DNA from: Acetobacteraceae bacterium
Lineage (GTDB): Bacteria; Pseudomonadota; Alphaproteobacteria; Acetobacterales; Acetobacteraceae
Assembly: GCA_003164135.1 (NCBI GenBank)
Contig: PLSD01000134.1
Span: 9,203 to 63,948, forward strand
DNA length: 54,746 nucleotides
Direction: 5' to 3'
In this document: positions 1 through 9,286 of the stretch, in pieces
How the letters are laid out: every line of letters starts with the position of its first letter
Numbering within the stretch: the stretch's first letter is position 1
Translations under genes and position numbers: made by a program
The notes under the pieces: generated by a model
What the model was told of the DNA's origin: nothing
The model's input: only the letters and a program-made list of their open reading frames with translations
Database searches by the model: none

Positions 1-92
1 GGATACCCCTCCCGCCCAAGACCCTCACTAATGCCGATCGAAGGGCGCGGCCCTTCGCGGGGATCCAAGGGGCAGAGCCCCTTGGCCTTACT
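1..92. repeat. Right half of a modular palindromic intergenic element, cut by the window start
   Basis: Bases 1-26 match the right arm of the core stem seen in the copies at 33.5 and 44.0 kb, in a variant with CCCGCCC. An inner hairpin (39-57, CGAAGGGC/GCCCTTCG) and an outer hairpin (65-85, CCAAGGGGC/GCCCCTTGG) follow, then the usual CCTTACTA border. The left half is missing because the sequence begins inside the core stem. Confidence 0.85.
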
Positions 93-114
93 AACTAAAC
101 ATCCGCAGCCGGGG

Positions 115-579
115 TTATCCCACGGTTACGACGATGACGTGGCCGGGGTCGGCTTCGGCGAGGGCGGTATGGAGGGCGCTGACGGCGGCCAGCATCATTT
201 CACCGGCGGCTTCATCTTCGTCTTCGATGAAATCCTCGTAGGCTTCGGCGAGTTCTTCCTCGTCGAAATTATCCGGGTTCAGGGCTTCGAGGTATTTGCC
301 CTGGTCCTCGGCGGTCATGATGAACACCAGCGCCTCGGTGGCCTCGGCAATGTCTGCCACGGTTTCGTTTTCGCTGGTCTCCAGATCGATGTCGTAATCC
401 TCCGACAGGATCGGCAGCAACACCGAAAAAACCTCGCCATCGAAATCATAATCCGCCACCGACGTACCGCTGGCAGCCAGAAACGACTGAAATGCCTGCG
501 GATCGTCATCGCGCGCCGCAGCGACCAAATCCCCCAGCTCCGCACGCGGCAAACGCGTAAAAACTGCACTAACCGCCAC
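115..579 (-). CDS. Small acidic protein, possibly DUF1877 (YfbM-like) family
   Basis: A 154-residue soluble protein with no signal peptide or membrane segment. It is very rich in Asp and Glu in its C-terminal half (residues about 110-125 are almost all acidic). The pattern of an N-terminal Phe/Leu segment, an acidic helical middle, and a C-terminal Ala-rich helix followed by a short Val-rich strand (VIVVTVG) resembles DUF1877/YfbM proteins. That match is from memory and is weak; the family has no known function. The gene sits alone, flanked on both sides by pieces of the palindromic repeat family, and is read in the same direction as metZ upstream of it. Codon use looks like that of the neighbours, so it is probably a real gene. 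Confidence 0.6.
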   Translation of the reverse strand: MAVSAVFTRLPRAELGDLVAAARDDDPQAFQSFLAASGTSVADYDFDGEVFSVLLPILSEDYDIDLETSENETVADIAEATEALVFIMTAEDQGKYLEALNPDNFDEEELAEAYEDFIEDEDEAAGEMMLAAVSALHTALAEADPGHVIVVTVG

Positions 580-635
580 GCAAACCTCCCACCGACATTG
601 GCGGCAACCTTAACAGGGCACCTGGGGGGGTTCAA

Positions 636-676
636 TAAGCAAGGCCAGGGGGCAGAACCCCCTTCACTTACTTAAC
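636..676. repeat. Solo outer hairpin of the palindromic element family
   Basis: It has the border AAGCAAGGCC, a hairpin of five G and five C around CAGAA, and the border CACTTACTTA. Only the outer module is present. It overlaps the metZ stop codon (TAA, read on the minus strand at 670-668), so the 3' end of metZ lies within the element. Confidence 0.7.
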
Positions 677-1855
677 GTGCCCCAGCGCCCTGGTCAGGTC
701 GTCGATGAGGTCGGCGGGGTCTTCCAGGCCGACCGAGAGGCGGACCGTGCCGTCGGTGATCCCTAAGCGGGCGCGTTCCTCGGGGCCGATACGCATATGG
801 GTTGTGGTGGCGGGGTGGGTGGCCAGCGACTTGGTGTCACCCAAATTGTTCGAGATGGTGATGATTTTGAACGCGTTCATCATGGCGAAAGCCGCGTCCT
901 TACCGCCTTTAAGCTCGAAGGTGACGAGCGTGCCGCCGCCGGACATCTGGCTCATGGCGAGTTCGCGTTGCGGGTGGGAGGCGAGCGTGGGGTACAGCAC
1001 GCGCGAAACTTGCGGCTGGGATTCCAGGAAAATGGCAATGGCTTCGGCCGAGGCGGATTGCGCTTTCACGCGCAGCGCCATGGTCTCCAGGCCTTTGAGG
1101 ATGACCCAGGCGTTGAAGGGCGAGAGGGTGGGGCCGGTGTTGCGGAAGAACGGCTGGTAGACCTCTTCCATCCATTTCTTCGGCCCCAGCACGGCGCCGC
1201 CGAGCACGCGGCCCTGGCCGTCCATGTGTTTGGTCGCGGAGTACACCACCACGTCAGCACCAAATTCCATCGGCCGTTGCAGCAGTGGGGTGGCGAACAC
1301 ATTATCCACCACCACGATGCCGCCGGCGGCGTGGGCCAGGCCGCACACCGCGCGCAGGTCAACGATATCGAGCATCGGGTTGGAGGGGGTTTCCAGCAGC
1401 ACCATGGCGGTGGGCACGCTCAGCGCCTCGCGCCATGCAGCCATATCGCCGCCATCCACGAACACGGTGGTGATGCCATATTGCGGTAAAAGCGTGCTCA
1501 CAATCCAATGGCAGGAGCCGAACAGCGCGCGGGCGGCCACCACGCGGTCACCCGCTTTCAGGCCCGCGAGCATGGCGGAGGAGACTGCGGCCATGCCCGT
1601 TGCCGTGCAGCGGCACACGTCCGCGCCCTCAATCGCCGCGAGTTTCTGTTCCAGCATCACCACGGTGGGGTTGGAGAAGCGCGAGTATTGGTAATGTGGG
1701 ATCTGGTTGGCGAACACCGCCTCGGCCATTTCCGCACTCTCGTACACAAAACCCGAGGTCAAAAAGAGCGCCTCGCTGTTTTCGTCAAAATTGGTGCGGA
1801 TACGCCCGGCGTGGATCAGCTTTGTCGCCAGCCGCTGGTTATCGGAATCGCTCAT
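668..1855 (-). CDS. metZ: O-succinylhomoserine sulfhydrylase
   Basis: A PLP enzyme that turns O-succinylhomoserine and sulfide into homocysteine in direct-sulfhydrylation methionine synthesis. The 395-residue product is a full-length Cys/Met-metabolism PLP enzyme. It has the PLP lysine in SATKH (K209), a TGMAA phosphate-binding loop near residue 86, and the substrate-binding ETPSNP near 155. The ORF can be extended upstream to 1915, but that stretch is the SAM-II riboswitch. The ATG at 1855 has GAGGGG eight bases upstream and gives a normal N-terminus. The riboswitch implies repression when SAM is plentiful. The sister enzyme MetY prefers O-acetyl substrates; the riboswitch context and sequence favour MetZ. 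Confidence 0.93.
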   Translation of the reverse strand: MSDSDNQRLATKLIHAGRIRTNFDENSEALFLTSGFVYESAEMAEAVFANQIPHYQYSRFSNPTVVMLEQKLAAIEGADVCRCTATGMAAVSSAMLAGLKAGDRVVAARALFGSCHWIVSTLLPQYGITTVFVDGGDMAAWREALSVPTAMVLLETPSNPMLDIVDLRAVCGLAHAAGGIVVVDNVFATPLLQRPMEFGADVVVYSATKHMDGQGRVLGGAVLGPKKWMEEVYQPFFRNTGPTLSPFNAWVILKGLETMALRVKAQSASAEAIAIFLESQPQVSRVLYPTLASHPQRELAMSQMSGGGTLVTFELKGGKDAAFAMMNAFKIITISNNLGDTKSLATHPATTTHMRIGPEERARLGITDGTVRLSVGLEDPADLIDDLTRALGHVK

Positions 1856-1913
1856 CTCAAATCCCCTCGCTTCAACAAGTCCGGCCACGGGGGACGTGGC
1901 GCACGGCGGCGCC

Positions 1914-1997
1914 ACAGCCTCTTTAGCGCGTTTATTTAATGGTATTCGCTGGAATACCGCCTCGCCGCAATCCGGCCGGACAAATCACGAGGTGACC
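1914..1997 (-). promoter_or_regulatory. SAM-II riboswitch in the metZ leader
   Basis: On the minus strand the metZ leader carries the SAM-II (metA motif) signature in order. These are GTGATTTG, CCGGCCGGATTGC, closure of the P1 stem by CCTCG with CGAGG, TTAAATAA, and then CGCTAAAGAGGC. An extra hairpin, GGTATTC/GAATACC (1941-1958), fills the loop between P1 and the A-rich segment. SAM-II aptamers are compact pseudoknots that repress translation or transcription of methionine genes in alphaproteobacteria. It ends about 60 bases before the metZ start codon. Confidence 0.9.
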
Positions 1998-2081
1998 TCC
2001 CGCCTAAACCCGGCTGCTTGCACGGTCAATGCCGGCCGCGCTTGCGCACCCCGGCGTGGCAGATTATGTGTGCGCCTATGG

Positions 2082-2155
2082 GCGGGTATGATGTAATGGT
2101 AGCCTGTTAGCTTCCCAAGCTTGATGCGCGGGTTCGATTCCCGCTACCCGCTCCA
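2082..2155 (+). tRNA. tRNA-Gly (anticodon CCC)
   Basis: A 74-nt cloverleaf with the acceptor stem GCGGGTA/TACCCGC, discriminator T and an encoded CCA (2153-2155). The anticodon loop TTCCCAA has CCC at 2114-2116, and the T arm contains GGTTCGATTCC. The D stem is imperfect, as is usual for alphaproteobacterial tRNA-Gly(CCC). Confidence 0.96.
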
Positions 2156-2181
2156 GTTCCCCCAACCGCCGCCGCAAGCCC

Positions 2182-2325
2182 AAAAAAAAGACCCGTCGGC
2201 CAATGGGCCCACGGGTCAAGTCAACAGGGAGGCTTCACGTCTGGGAGACGTTGGGACCCGAGGGTCCCAATCCGGCCCTCGCGGACCGGACGATGTCCAG
2301 CTCGCACCGGACATTGTTGTATATA
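2182..2325 (-). ncRNA. Candidate structured small RNA ending in a Rho-independent terminator
   Basis: Read on the minus strand, a chain of hairpins runs from about 2320 to 2182. They are GTCCGGTGCGAGCTGGAC, a GTCCGGTCC/GGGCCGGAT stem, TTGGGACCC/GGGTCCCAA (2270-2251) and ACGTCT/AGACGT (2251-2237). An unpaired C-rich GAAGCCTCCCTG follows, and then a terminator stem GACCCGT/ACGGGTC (2217-2190) with eight U (2189-2182). An AT-rich stretch with TATATA lies just upstream as a possible promoter. No ORF fits. The single-stranded CCTCCC could act as an anti-Shine-Dalgarno motif. A 6S-like RNA is an alternative, but the fold seen is a hairpin chain rather than one long rod. The family is not recognised. 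Confidence 0.55.
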
Positions 2326-2480
2326 AGCCACAATCAAAAAATATTTAAGTGTTAATTTGGTAATGTGGCGCATTATTCCCGGCGCCGGTTACGCAGCGGC
2401 CCCGCGCATTATGCATGGCCACGCGGCGCTCCGCCCAAAACCCACCAAAACCGCCGTTTTCACGGCGGCCTTGGGCATAA

Positions 2481-3392
2481 TCAGGGCTTCGGAGCGTTAC
2501 GTTCAGAGATACTATTCACCAAAAAGTCACGGAAAACCGACACGCGTTTGCTGTTCCGCAACTCTTCCGGATACACAAAATACATCTCGTTGGGCGGTTT
2601 TTTCAGGTCAGGCAGCACATTCACCAGTCCGGTGGTGTCCTGCACCAGGTAGTCGGGCACCGCGCCGATGCCCATGCCGTTGCGGATACACACCAGCATG
2701 GCCTGCAGCGAGTTCACTTCCAGCACGCCCCGGCGCGGCGTGCCGTCCTTGCGGCCCACTTCGGCCAGCCAGTTCACATCCGGCACCGGCGGCTTGCGGT
2801 CGCCGAACAGGATAAGCTTGTGGTGGTCCAGGTCTTCCGCCGTTTGCGGCGTGCCATTGGCTTTCAGGTACTCGGCCGAGGCCCAGATCTGGCTGCGGAT
2901 TTCCCCCAGGTGCCGCTGCACCAGGTCCGGCTGGCGGGGCGGATGCATGCGGATCGCCACATCGGCTTCGCGCATCGCCAGGTCCAGGTCGGTGTCATCG
3001 AGCAGCAGAGTCACCGTTACATCAGGGTGCGCCGCCAAAAAATTCTTCAACCGCGGCGCCAGCCAGGTCACGCCGAAGCTGTGCGTGGTTGTCACCTTCA
3101 GCCTCCCGGCCGGTTTTTCCTTGCTTTCCGCCAGCAGCGCCTCGGTCATCGCCAGCTTGGCGAACACTTCGCGCACGGTGCGGTTCAGCGCCTCACCCTG
3201 CTCGGTGAGAATCAGCCCGCGCGCATGCCGGTGGAACAAAGGCACCGCGAGGGCCTCCTCCAATGCCGAAATCTGCCGCGAAACCGCCGACTGGCTGAGG
3301 TTCAGCGTATCCCCCGCGTGGGTAAAACTGCCTGCTTCCGCCACCGCGTGGAACACCCGCAGTTTGTCCCAATCCATTTTCTGCCCGGTCAT
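2481..3392 (-). CDS. LysR-family transcriptional regulator
   Basis: A 303-residue LysR-type regulator. The N-terminal winged helix-turn-helix spans residues about 7-65, with the recognition helix around LSQSAVSRQISALEE. A periplasmic-binding-protein-like effector domain (about 95-290) follows. The effector domain looks like the GcvA/DsdC-type subgroup. The gene lies two bases downstream of trxB on the same strand, so the two are probably co-transcribed. Its targets cannot be read from the sequence; a redox or metabolic role is only suggested by the neighbour. The downstream gap (2156-2480) holds the candidate small RNA and no other gene. Confidence 0.9.
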   Translation of the reverse strand: MTGQKMDWDKLRVFHAVAEAGSFTHAGDTLNLSQSAVSRQISALEEALAVPLFHRHARGLILTEQGEALNRTVREVFAKLAMTEALLAESKEKPAGRLKVTTTHSFGVTWLAPRLKNFLAAHPDVTVTLLLDDTDLDLAMREADVAIRMHPPRQPDLVQRHLGEIRSQIWASAEYLKANGTPQTAEDLDHHKLILFGDRKPPVPDVNWLAEVGRKDGTPRRGVLEVNSLQAMLVCIRNGMGIGAVPDYLVQDTTGLVNVLPDLKKPPNEMYFVYPEELRNSKRVSVFRDFLVNSISERNAPKP

Positions 3393-3394
3393 TT

Positions 3395-4360
3395 TTATGC
3401 TGCCTCACTGACTTGCAACGGTAGCTGCGCCAGATATTTCTCCGCCTCCAGCGCGGCCATGCAGCCCGTACCGGCTGCTGTGACCGCCTGGCGGAAAATT
3501 TTATCCTGCACATCGCCCGCCGCGAATATGCCGGGCACCGAGGTTTCGGTGCTGCCGGGTTTGGTAATAATGAAACCTTCCGCGTCGGTCTTCACCTGCC
3601 CGCCGAACACTTCGGTCGCCGGTGAATGCCCGATGGCGATGAACACGCCGTCCACGTTGATGTCCTGCGTAGCGCCGGTCTTCACGTTTTTCAGCCGCGC
3701 CCCCGTCACCACCGCCGGCGTGCCGCCACCCAGAATCTCGTCCACCGCATGGTCCCAGATCACGGTGATCTTCGGGTTGGCGAACAGCCGGTCCTGCAAA
3801 ATTTTCTCGGCGCGGAAATTATCGCGCCGGTGCACCAGCGTTACGTGGCTGGCGTGGTGCGTCAGGTACAGCGCCTCTTCCACCGCCGTATTGCCGCCGC
3901 CGATCACCGCCACCGTTTTGCCCCGGTAGAAAAACCCGTCGCAGGTGGCACAGGCGGAAACCCCGGCGCCCTGGTACCTCTTCTCGGACTCCAGCCCCAG
4001 CCAGCGCGCCTGCGCGCCGGTGGCGATCACCACCGCATCGGCCACGAACTCCACCCCGGCATCCGACCACGCGCGGAACGGCCGCGCCGAGAAATCCACC
4101 TTGGTGATAATGTCGTAGATGACCTCGGTGCCGACATGCACGGCCTGCTTTTCCATCTGCTCCATCAGCCAGGGGCCCTGGATGGTCTCGGCAAAGCCGG
4201 GATAATTCTCCACGTCCGTGGTAATTGTCAGCTGCCCGCCCGGCTGCAGCCCGGCCACCATCACCGGCGCCAGATTGGCGCGCGCCGCATAAATCGCCGC
4301 CGTGTAGCCCGCCGGCCCCGCGCCGATGATCAGTATGCGGGTTTTCCTCACCTCAGCCAT
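3395..4360 (-). CDS. trxB: Thioredoxin-disulfide reductase
   Basis: A cytosolic FAD enzyme that reduces thioredoxin with NADPH. The 321 residues match the usual length. The FAD dinucleotide fold has GAGPAG at 13-18, the redox-active disulfide is CATC (137-140), and the NADPH fold has GGGNTA at 154-159. The C-terminal FAD motif near residues 285-295 reads GIFAAGDV. The gene is first in a probable two-gene unit with the LysR gene, and is transcribed divergently from the Lrp-type gene across a 217-bp promoter region. Confidence 0.96.
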   Translation of the reverse strand: MAEVRKTRILIIGAGPAGYTAAIYAARANLAPVMVAGLQPGGQLTITTDVENYPGFAETIQGPWLMEQMEKQAVHVGTEVIYDIITKVDFSARPFRAWSDAGVEFVADAVVIATGAQARWLGLESEKRYQGAGVSACATCDGFFYRGKTVAVIGGGNTAVEEALYLTHHASHVTLVHRRDNFRAEKILQDRLFANPKITVIWDHAVDEILGGGTPAVVTGARLKNVKTGATQDINVDGVFIAIGHSPATEVFGGQVKTDAEGFIITKPGSTETSVPGIFAAGDVQDKIFRQAVTAAGTGCMAALEAEKYLAQLPLQVSEAA

Positions 4361-4527
4361 TCTCGTTAAACATCCATATTAGTGAATCAGGTATGCAGCA
4401 TATCTGTTGACCCGTCGCCGATACAAGCGGGCGTTTGCGCTTAAGGCCTGGAACCCCTGACATTTTTACCTTTTTGGCCACGCACAAACCCCGCCGCCTT
4501 AAAATGAACATACCCTGGCCAAATGAA

Positions 4528-4550
4528 TTTGTGTAATTATATTGCGCAAA
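4528..4550. promoter_or_regulatory. Possible Lrp/AsnC operator
   Basis: An imperfect inverted repeat, TTTGTG and GCGCAAA, surrounds an AT-only centre (TAATTATATT) 27 bases before the Lrp-type start codon. Lrp/AsnC proteins commonly bind such AT-centred imperfect palindromes and control their own genes. It lies in the divergent region between trxB and the regulator. Confidence 0.4.
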
Positions 4551-4577
4551 GCCGACGCCAGACCATTAGGACAAACC

Positions 4578-5069
4578 ATGCCGCGCGATGCCGAACCGAT
4601 ACAGCTCGATGAAATTGACCGCAAAATCCTCGCTGAATTGCAGGAAGACGGCCGCATGACCAACGTGGAACTGGCCAGACGCGCCGGTATTTCCCCGCCG
4701 CCCTGCCTGCGCCGCGTGCGCCGGCTGGAGGAAGCGGGCTTCATCCAGGGCTACCATGCCCGCACGGACGGCCAGAAGCTCGGCTGGCAGATCGCCTTTT
4801 TCGTCATCGTCGGGCTGGAAAGCCAGAAGCAGGCGGTGCTCGACGGCTTCGAAACGCTGGTCGCCACCTGGCCCGAGGTGCGCGAGTGCCACATGATCCG
4901 CGGCGGCGGCGATTTTCTGCTCAAACTGGTCGCCCGCGACGCCGCGCACGAGAACCAGCTCACCGCCCGCCTCACCGGCGCGCCGCACGTGGCCAAAGTG
5001 CAAACCCTGCAAACAATCCGCACCAGCCGCGACCTTGCCGGCGTGCCGATGGACCGGCTGAATGGTTGA
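4578..5069 (+). CDS. Lrp/AsnC-family transcriptional regulator
   Basis: A 163-residue protein with the Lrp layout. An N-terminal winged helix-turn-helix (IDRKILAELQEDGRMTNVEL, residues about 14-33, then ARRAGISPPPCLRRV) is followed by a RAM/effector domain from about residue 70 to the end. The ATG at 4578 (MPRDAEP) has AGGA eight bases upstream. An upstream in-frame ATG at 4542 falls inside the AT-rich putative operator and is less likely. The 3' end overlaps the CtaG-type gene by 8 bp, so translation is probably coupled. Members usually sense an amino acid; the ligand is unknown here. Confidence 0.9.
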   Translation: MPRDAEPIQLDEIDRKILAELQEDGRMTNVELARRAGISPPPCLRRVRRLEEAGFIQGYHARTDGQKLGWQIAFFVIVGLESQKQAVLDGFETLVATWPEVRECHMIRGGGDFLLKLVARDAAHENQLTARLTGAPHVAKVQTLQTIRTSRDLAGVPMDRLNG

Positions 5070-5991
5070 TTTCCTGTTCATCCTCGCCGCCGTTATCGTA
5101 GACCTGCTTTGCCGGTTCTTCCCCGCGCACCTGCCTTATTTGTTCCCCTTCATCTTCAACGCCCCGGAGTTCCTCGGCTGCTGGTTTGTGCTGCTGTGGT
5201 ATCTGCGCGGCATGGCCCGCATCGCGCCCGAGAAAAAACCCGGCCGCCTGCGCCAGTGGTTTTTCCTCATTGGCCTCGGCAGCATCTACTTCGTGCTGCA
5301 GACGCATTTTGAATATGTCTCGCAGCACATGTTCTTCCTCAACCGCATCCAGGCCGTCACCATCGGCATGGCAGCCCCCTTCTGCATCGCCATCGGCTGG
5401 ATGCCCGAGGTGCTGCGGCTTGGCGTTCCCGCCTGGCTGCTCCGCCTGTGCCAAAGCCGCCGCCTGCACAGCCTCAGCCGCTTTTTCTGCCACCCGCTGC
5501 CCAGCATGGCCATTTTCATTATCACCACCGATGTCTGGCTCATCCCCGCCGTGCATTTCGCCGCGATGATCGACCCGCTGCTCTACGCGGTGATGAACAT
5601 CTCCTGCCTGCTCGGCGGCCTGCTGTTCTGGCTGGTGGTGCTGGACCCGCGCCCAAAACCCGCCGCGCGCTACTCCTACCTCGCCCGCGCCGCCGCCGGC
5701 TTTTTGGTGATGTTCCCGCAGATCGCCGTCAGCTCCTACATCGCGCTCAGCGGCCAGGACCTGTACTCTTTTTACACACTTTGCGGCCGGCTCTTCCCCG
5801 CCATCTCCCCCACCTACGACCAGATGCTCGGCGGCATGATCCAATGGATACCGCCCGGCATGATGAACACCGCCGCCCTGCTCATCAGTCTCAACGCGCT
5901 GCGCCTCTCCGATATCGAAGCCGACAAAACATATGTTCCGCCTCCTGGCGCAAAGATTTACGAAGCCAAGTGGACCGGGCGGCAGAACTAG
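5062..5991 (+). CDS. Cytochrome c oxidase assembly protein, caa3_CtaG family
   Basis: A 309-residue membrane protein with about seven hydrophobic segments. Histidines and methionines lie near membrane borders (for example FEYVSQHMFFLNR near residue 92, HPLP near 150 and GGMIQWIPPGMM near 265). This pattern is typical of the caa3_CtaG family (DUF1404-like), which is linked to copper delivery to haem-copper oxidases and is unrelated to Cox11. It overlaps the Lrp-type gene by 8 bp and is followed by a hairpin with a U run. No Cox11 gene was found in the oxidase operon at 50-54.7 kb, so this protein may serve that oxidase. That link is inference. Confidence 0.82.
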   Translation: MVDFLFILAAVIVDLLCRFFPAHLPYLFPFIFNAPEFLGCWFVLLWYLRGMARIAPEKKPGRLRQWFFLIGLGSIYFVLQTHFEYVSQHMFFLNRIQAVTIGMAAPFCIAIGWMPEVLRLGVPAWLLRLCQSRRLHSLSRFFCHPLPSMAIFIITTDVWLIPAVHFAAMIDPLLYAVMNISCLLGGLLFWLVVLDPRPKPAARYSYLARAAAGFLVMFPQIAVSSYIALSGQDLYSFYTLCGRLFPAISPTYDQMLGGMIQWIPPGMMNTAALLISLNALRLSDIEADKTYVPPPGAKIYEAKWTGRQN

Positions 5992-6027
5992 CGGGTTGTT
6001 TTGTTGCGTTGCAGCATACCGCCGCAC

Positions 6028-6090
6028 GCCCGCGCGATAGCAACGCAGCCCTGCTTTGAAATTTTAGACCCAAACGCGCGCGGGCTTTTT
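6028..6090 (+). terminator. Possible Rho-independent terminator
   Basis: GCCCGCGCG (6028-6036) pairs with CGCGCGGGC (6077-6085) and is followed by TTTTT. The loop is long, about 40 nt. It follows the CtaG-type gene and precedes aarC. Confidence 0.5.
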
Positions 6091-6152
6091 GATCTAAGAC
6101 AATCGCTCCCCGACCGAGGGCCGCTACATGCTGCCCTCACCAGAACTCTTGA

Positions 6153-7685
<1,533 letters not shown>

Positions 7686-7697
7686 GTTAAGGGAGGT

Positions 7698-7734
7698 GTA
7701 AGTAAGGCCTGGGGGGCTTTGCCCCCAAGGCCCC
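7698..7734. repeat. Solo outer hairpin of the palindromic element family
   Basis: The border GTAAGTAAGGCC is followed by a G/C hairpin (GGGGGGC TTT GCCCCC). It begins 12 bases after the aarC stop codon. No inner hairpin or core stem is present. Confidence 0.7.
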
Positions 7735-7768
7735 ACGAAAAGCCGCACCCGTTGGCGTCGCGTCAGAT

Positions 7769-8239
7769 TCAGATAAGGTGCGTGAGGAACGCCAGGGCGC
7801 CAAGGCCGGCCAGGAGCAACACAACAAGCGTTACCACGAGCGGCATACTGCTGATATTAACCGCCGGACGGCGGGGCGGCGGCTCCGGCTCGTATTCGAG
7901 CGTGTTGCTCCGCACCGCGTCGACCAATTCGGCGAAGGAATTGTCCCTGCCGGCGGATGTACCATCCGGGTTCAACGGCAACGCGCCGCCGTCGTCCCCG
8001 CTGGTCAGGAAAAGCGGCAGCGCCGGGTCCGTGGCGGGTGCGGTGCTGGTTTGTGTCTGTTTTTGATCCGTCTCCACGCGCGCGGGCTCGGCGTCCGTCA
8101 TCGGCACGAGATCCGGAGACAGCGGCACACTCCGCCAATCGGTCCCGCAATGCGTGCAGTGCAGCTTACGGCTCCGCCCGACTAGTGCGGCATCGGGCAC
8201 TTCATATTCGGTGGAACAATTCGGGCATGATAGGCGCAT
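7769..8239 (-). CDS. Zinc-ribbon (MJ0042-type) protein with C-terminal membrane anchor
   Basis: A 156-residue protein. The N-terminal zinc ribbon has Cys5-x2-Cys8 and Cys28-x2-Cys31. A long acidic, Pro/Thr-rich linker (about 35-130) precedes a single membrane helix at 132-154, so the ribbon is predicted to be cytoplasmic. The start is placed at MRLSCPNC, because the MJ0042 ribbon normally begins there; an ATG 13 codons upstream exists. The gene is divergent from ftsE, a common arrangement in Rhodospirillales. Its function is unknown. Confidence 0.82.
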   Translation of the reverse strand: MRLSCPNCSTEYEVPDAALVGRSRKLHCTHCGTDWRSVPLSPDLVPMTDAEPARVETDQKQTQTSTAPATDPALPLFLTSGDDGGALPLNPDGTSAGRDNSFAELVDAVRSNTLEYEPEPPPRRPAVNISSMPLVVTLVVLLLAGLGALAFLTHLI

Positions 8240-8587
8240 GATACCGTTTCGAATGACATTTTTGGCGCGTCTGCGCAATAACAGTTCGTGAACTCTCTAG
8301 ATGTGCCGCACCTTGGGGGCAGCCGCCGTTTCGTATTTCAACTCATACGTTCAACCATATCAACCTGTTGAAAAAGCCTGATTGACGGCTCCCGATTGAG
8401 AGATTTCGCCCACCAATGACAGCAGCTTTCCCCTCGGAAGGCGATCACTTCGATTGACACAAATTTCTGTCTATCTAAACGTCGGTCCTGCGCTAAGGTC
8501 TTGATTCGAGACCGATTGGCCTTGCCTGGACCCAACAAACGGCCCAGCCAGGGCGAACCGGTACAGGCAACTGAAATTTAAGGCATA
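8240..8587. other. 348-bp gap before ftsE without a recognisable gene
   Basis: The gap is less GC-rich than its surroundings and contains only short unconvincing ORFs. A TTGACA hexamer (8455-8460) could be a -35 element, but no good -10 follows at 16-18 bp. Small inverted repeats (TTCAAC/GTTGAA, CGGTC/GACCG) are present. It may be promoter plus decayed sequence. Confidence 0.4.
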
Positions 8588-9268
8588 ATGGTCAAATTCG
8601 ACGACGTCTGGTTGAAATACCAACATCACGGCCACGCCGCCGCCGCGGCGCCCGATGTTCTACGCGGCGTCAGCTTCGAGATTCCCGGCGGCGGCTTCCG
8701 CTGGCTCACCGGCCCCTCGGGTGCCGGAAAAACTAGCCTGCTCAAGCTCATCTACCTGGCCGAACACCCCAGCCGTGGCCGGATCGACATTTTCGGCACC
8801 CACGCCGCGAAAATTTCCCGGCGCGACGCCGCCCTGCTGCGCCGGCGCATCGGCGTCGTCTACCAGGATTTTCGCCTGCTCCCGCACCTATCCGCCTACG
8901 ACAATGTCGCTCTGCCGATGCGCCTGGCGCGGCGCAATGAGAGCCAAATTCACGCCGACGTCACCGAAATCCTGCGTTGGGTCGGCCTCTCCGGCCGCCT
9001 GGAGGCGCTGCCCGACGAGCTTTCCGGTGGCGAGCAGCAGCGCGTCGCCATTGCCCGCGCCGTGGTCGGCCGGCCAAAACTCCTGGTCGCCGACGAACCC
9101 ACCGGCAATCTGGACGACGAACAGGCGGAGCGCCTGATGACCCTCATCACCGCGCTCAACCGCCTCGGCACCACCGTGGTCGTCGCCACGCATAACCAGG
9201 CGCTGGTCGCCCGCTACCCGGCGGCGCGGCTGGAAATGGCCAACGGCAGGCTCACATCGCATGGATAA
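8588..9268 (+). CDS. ftsE: Cell division ATP-binding protein FtsE
   Basis: An ABC ATPase of the FtsEX complex, which links the divisome to activation of periplasmic cell-wall hydrolases. The 226 residues contain Walker A GPSGAGKTS (about 43-51), Q-loop YQDFRLLPHL, ABC signature LSGGEQQR, Walker B LLVADEPTG and the switch His in VVATHN. AAGG lies upstream of the ATG. The gene starts a tight plus-strand unit ftsE-ftsX-ydcF-plsC, with 18 bp to the next start. Confidence 0.95.
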   Translation: MVKFDDVWLKYQHHGHAAAAAPDVLRGVSFEIPGGGFRWLTGPSGAGKTSLLKLIYLAEHPSRGRIDIFGTHAAKISRRDAALLRRRIGVVYQDFRLLPHLSAYDNVALPMRLARRNESQIHADVTEILRWVGLSGRLEALPDELSGGEQQRVAIARAVVGRPKLLVADEPTGNLDDEQAERLMTLITALNRLGTTVVVATHNQALVARYPAARLEMANGRLTSHG

Positions 9269-9286
9269 GCGGCATGGCTAAGCGGC

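Noticed and set aside
1856..1915. N-terminal extension of metZ from 1915
   Set aside because: The extension lies over the 3' end of the SAM-II riboswitch and the leader. The ATG at 1855 has GAGGGG upstream.
8338..8538. 66-codon ORF on the minus strand, possibly a transposase remnant
   Set aside because: No domain can be named and there is no ribosome-binding site; kept only as part of the low-GC gap.
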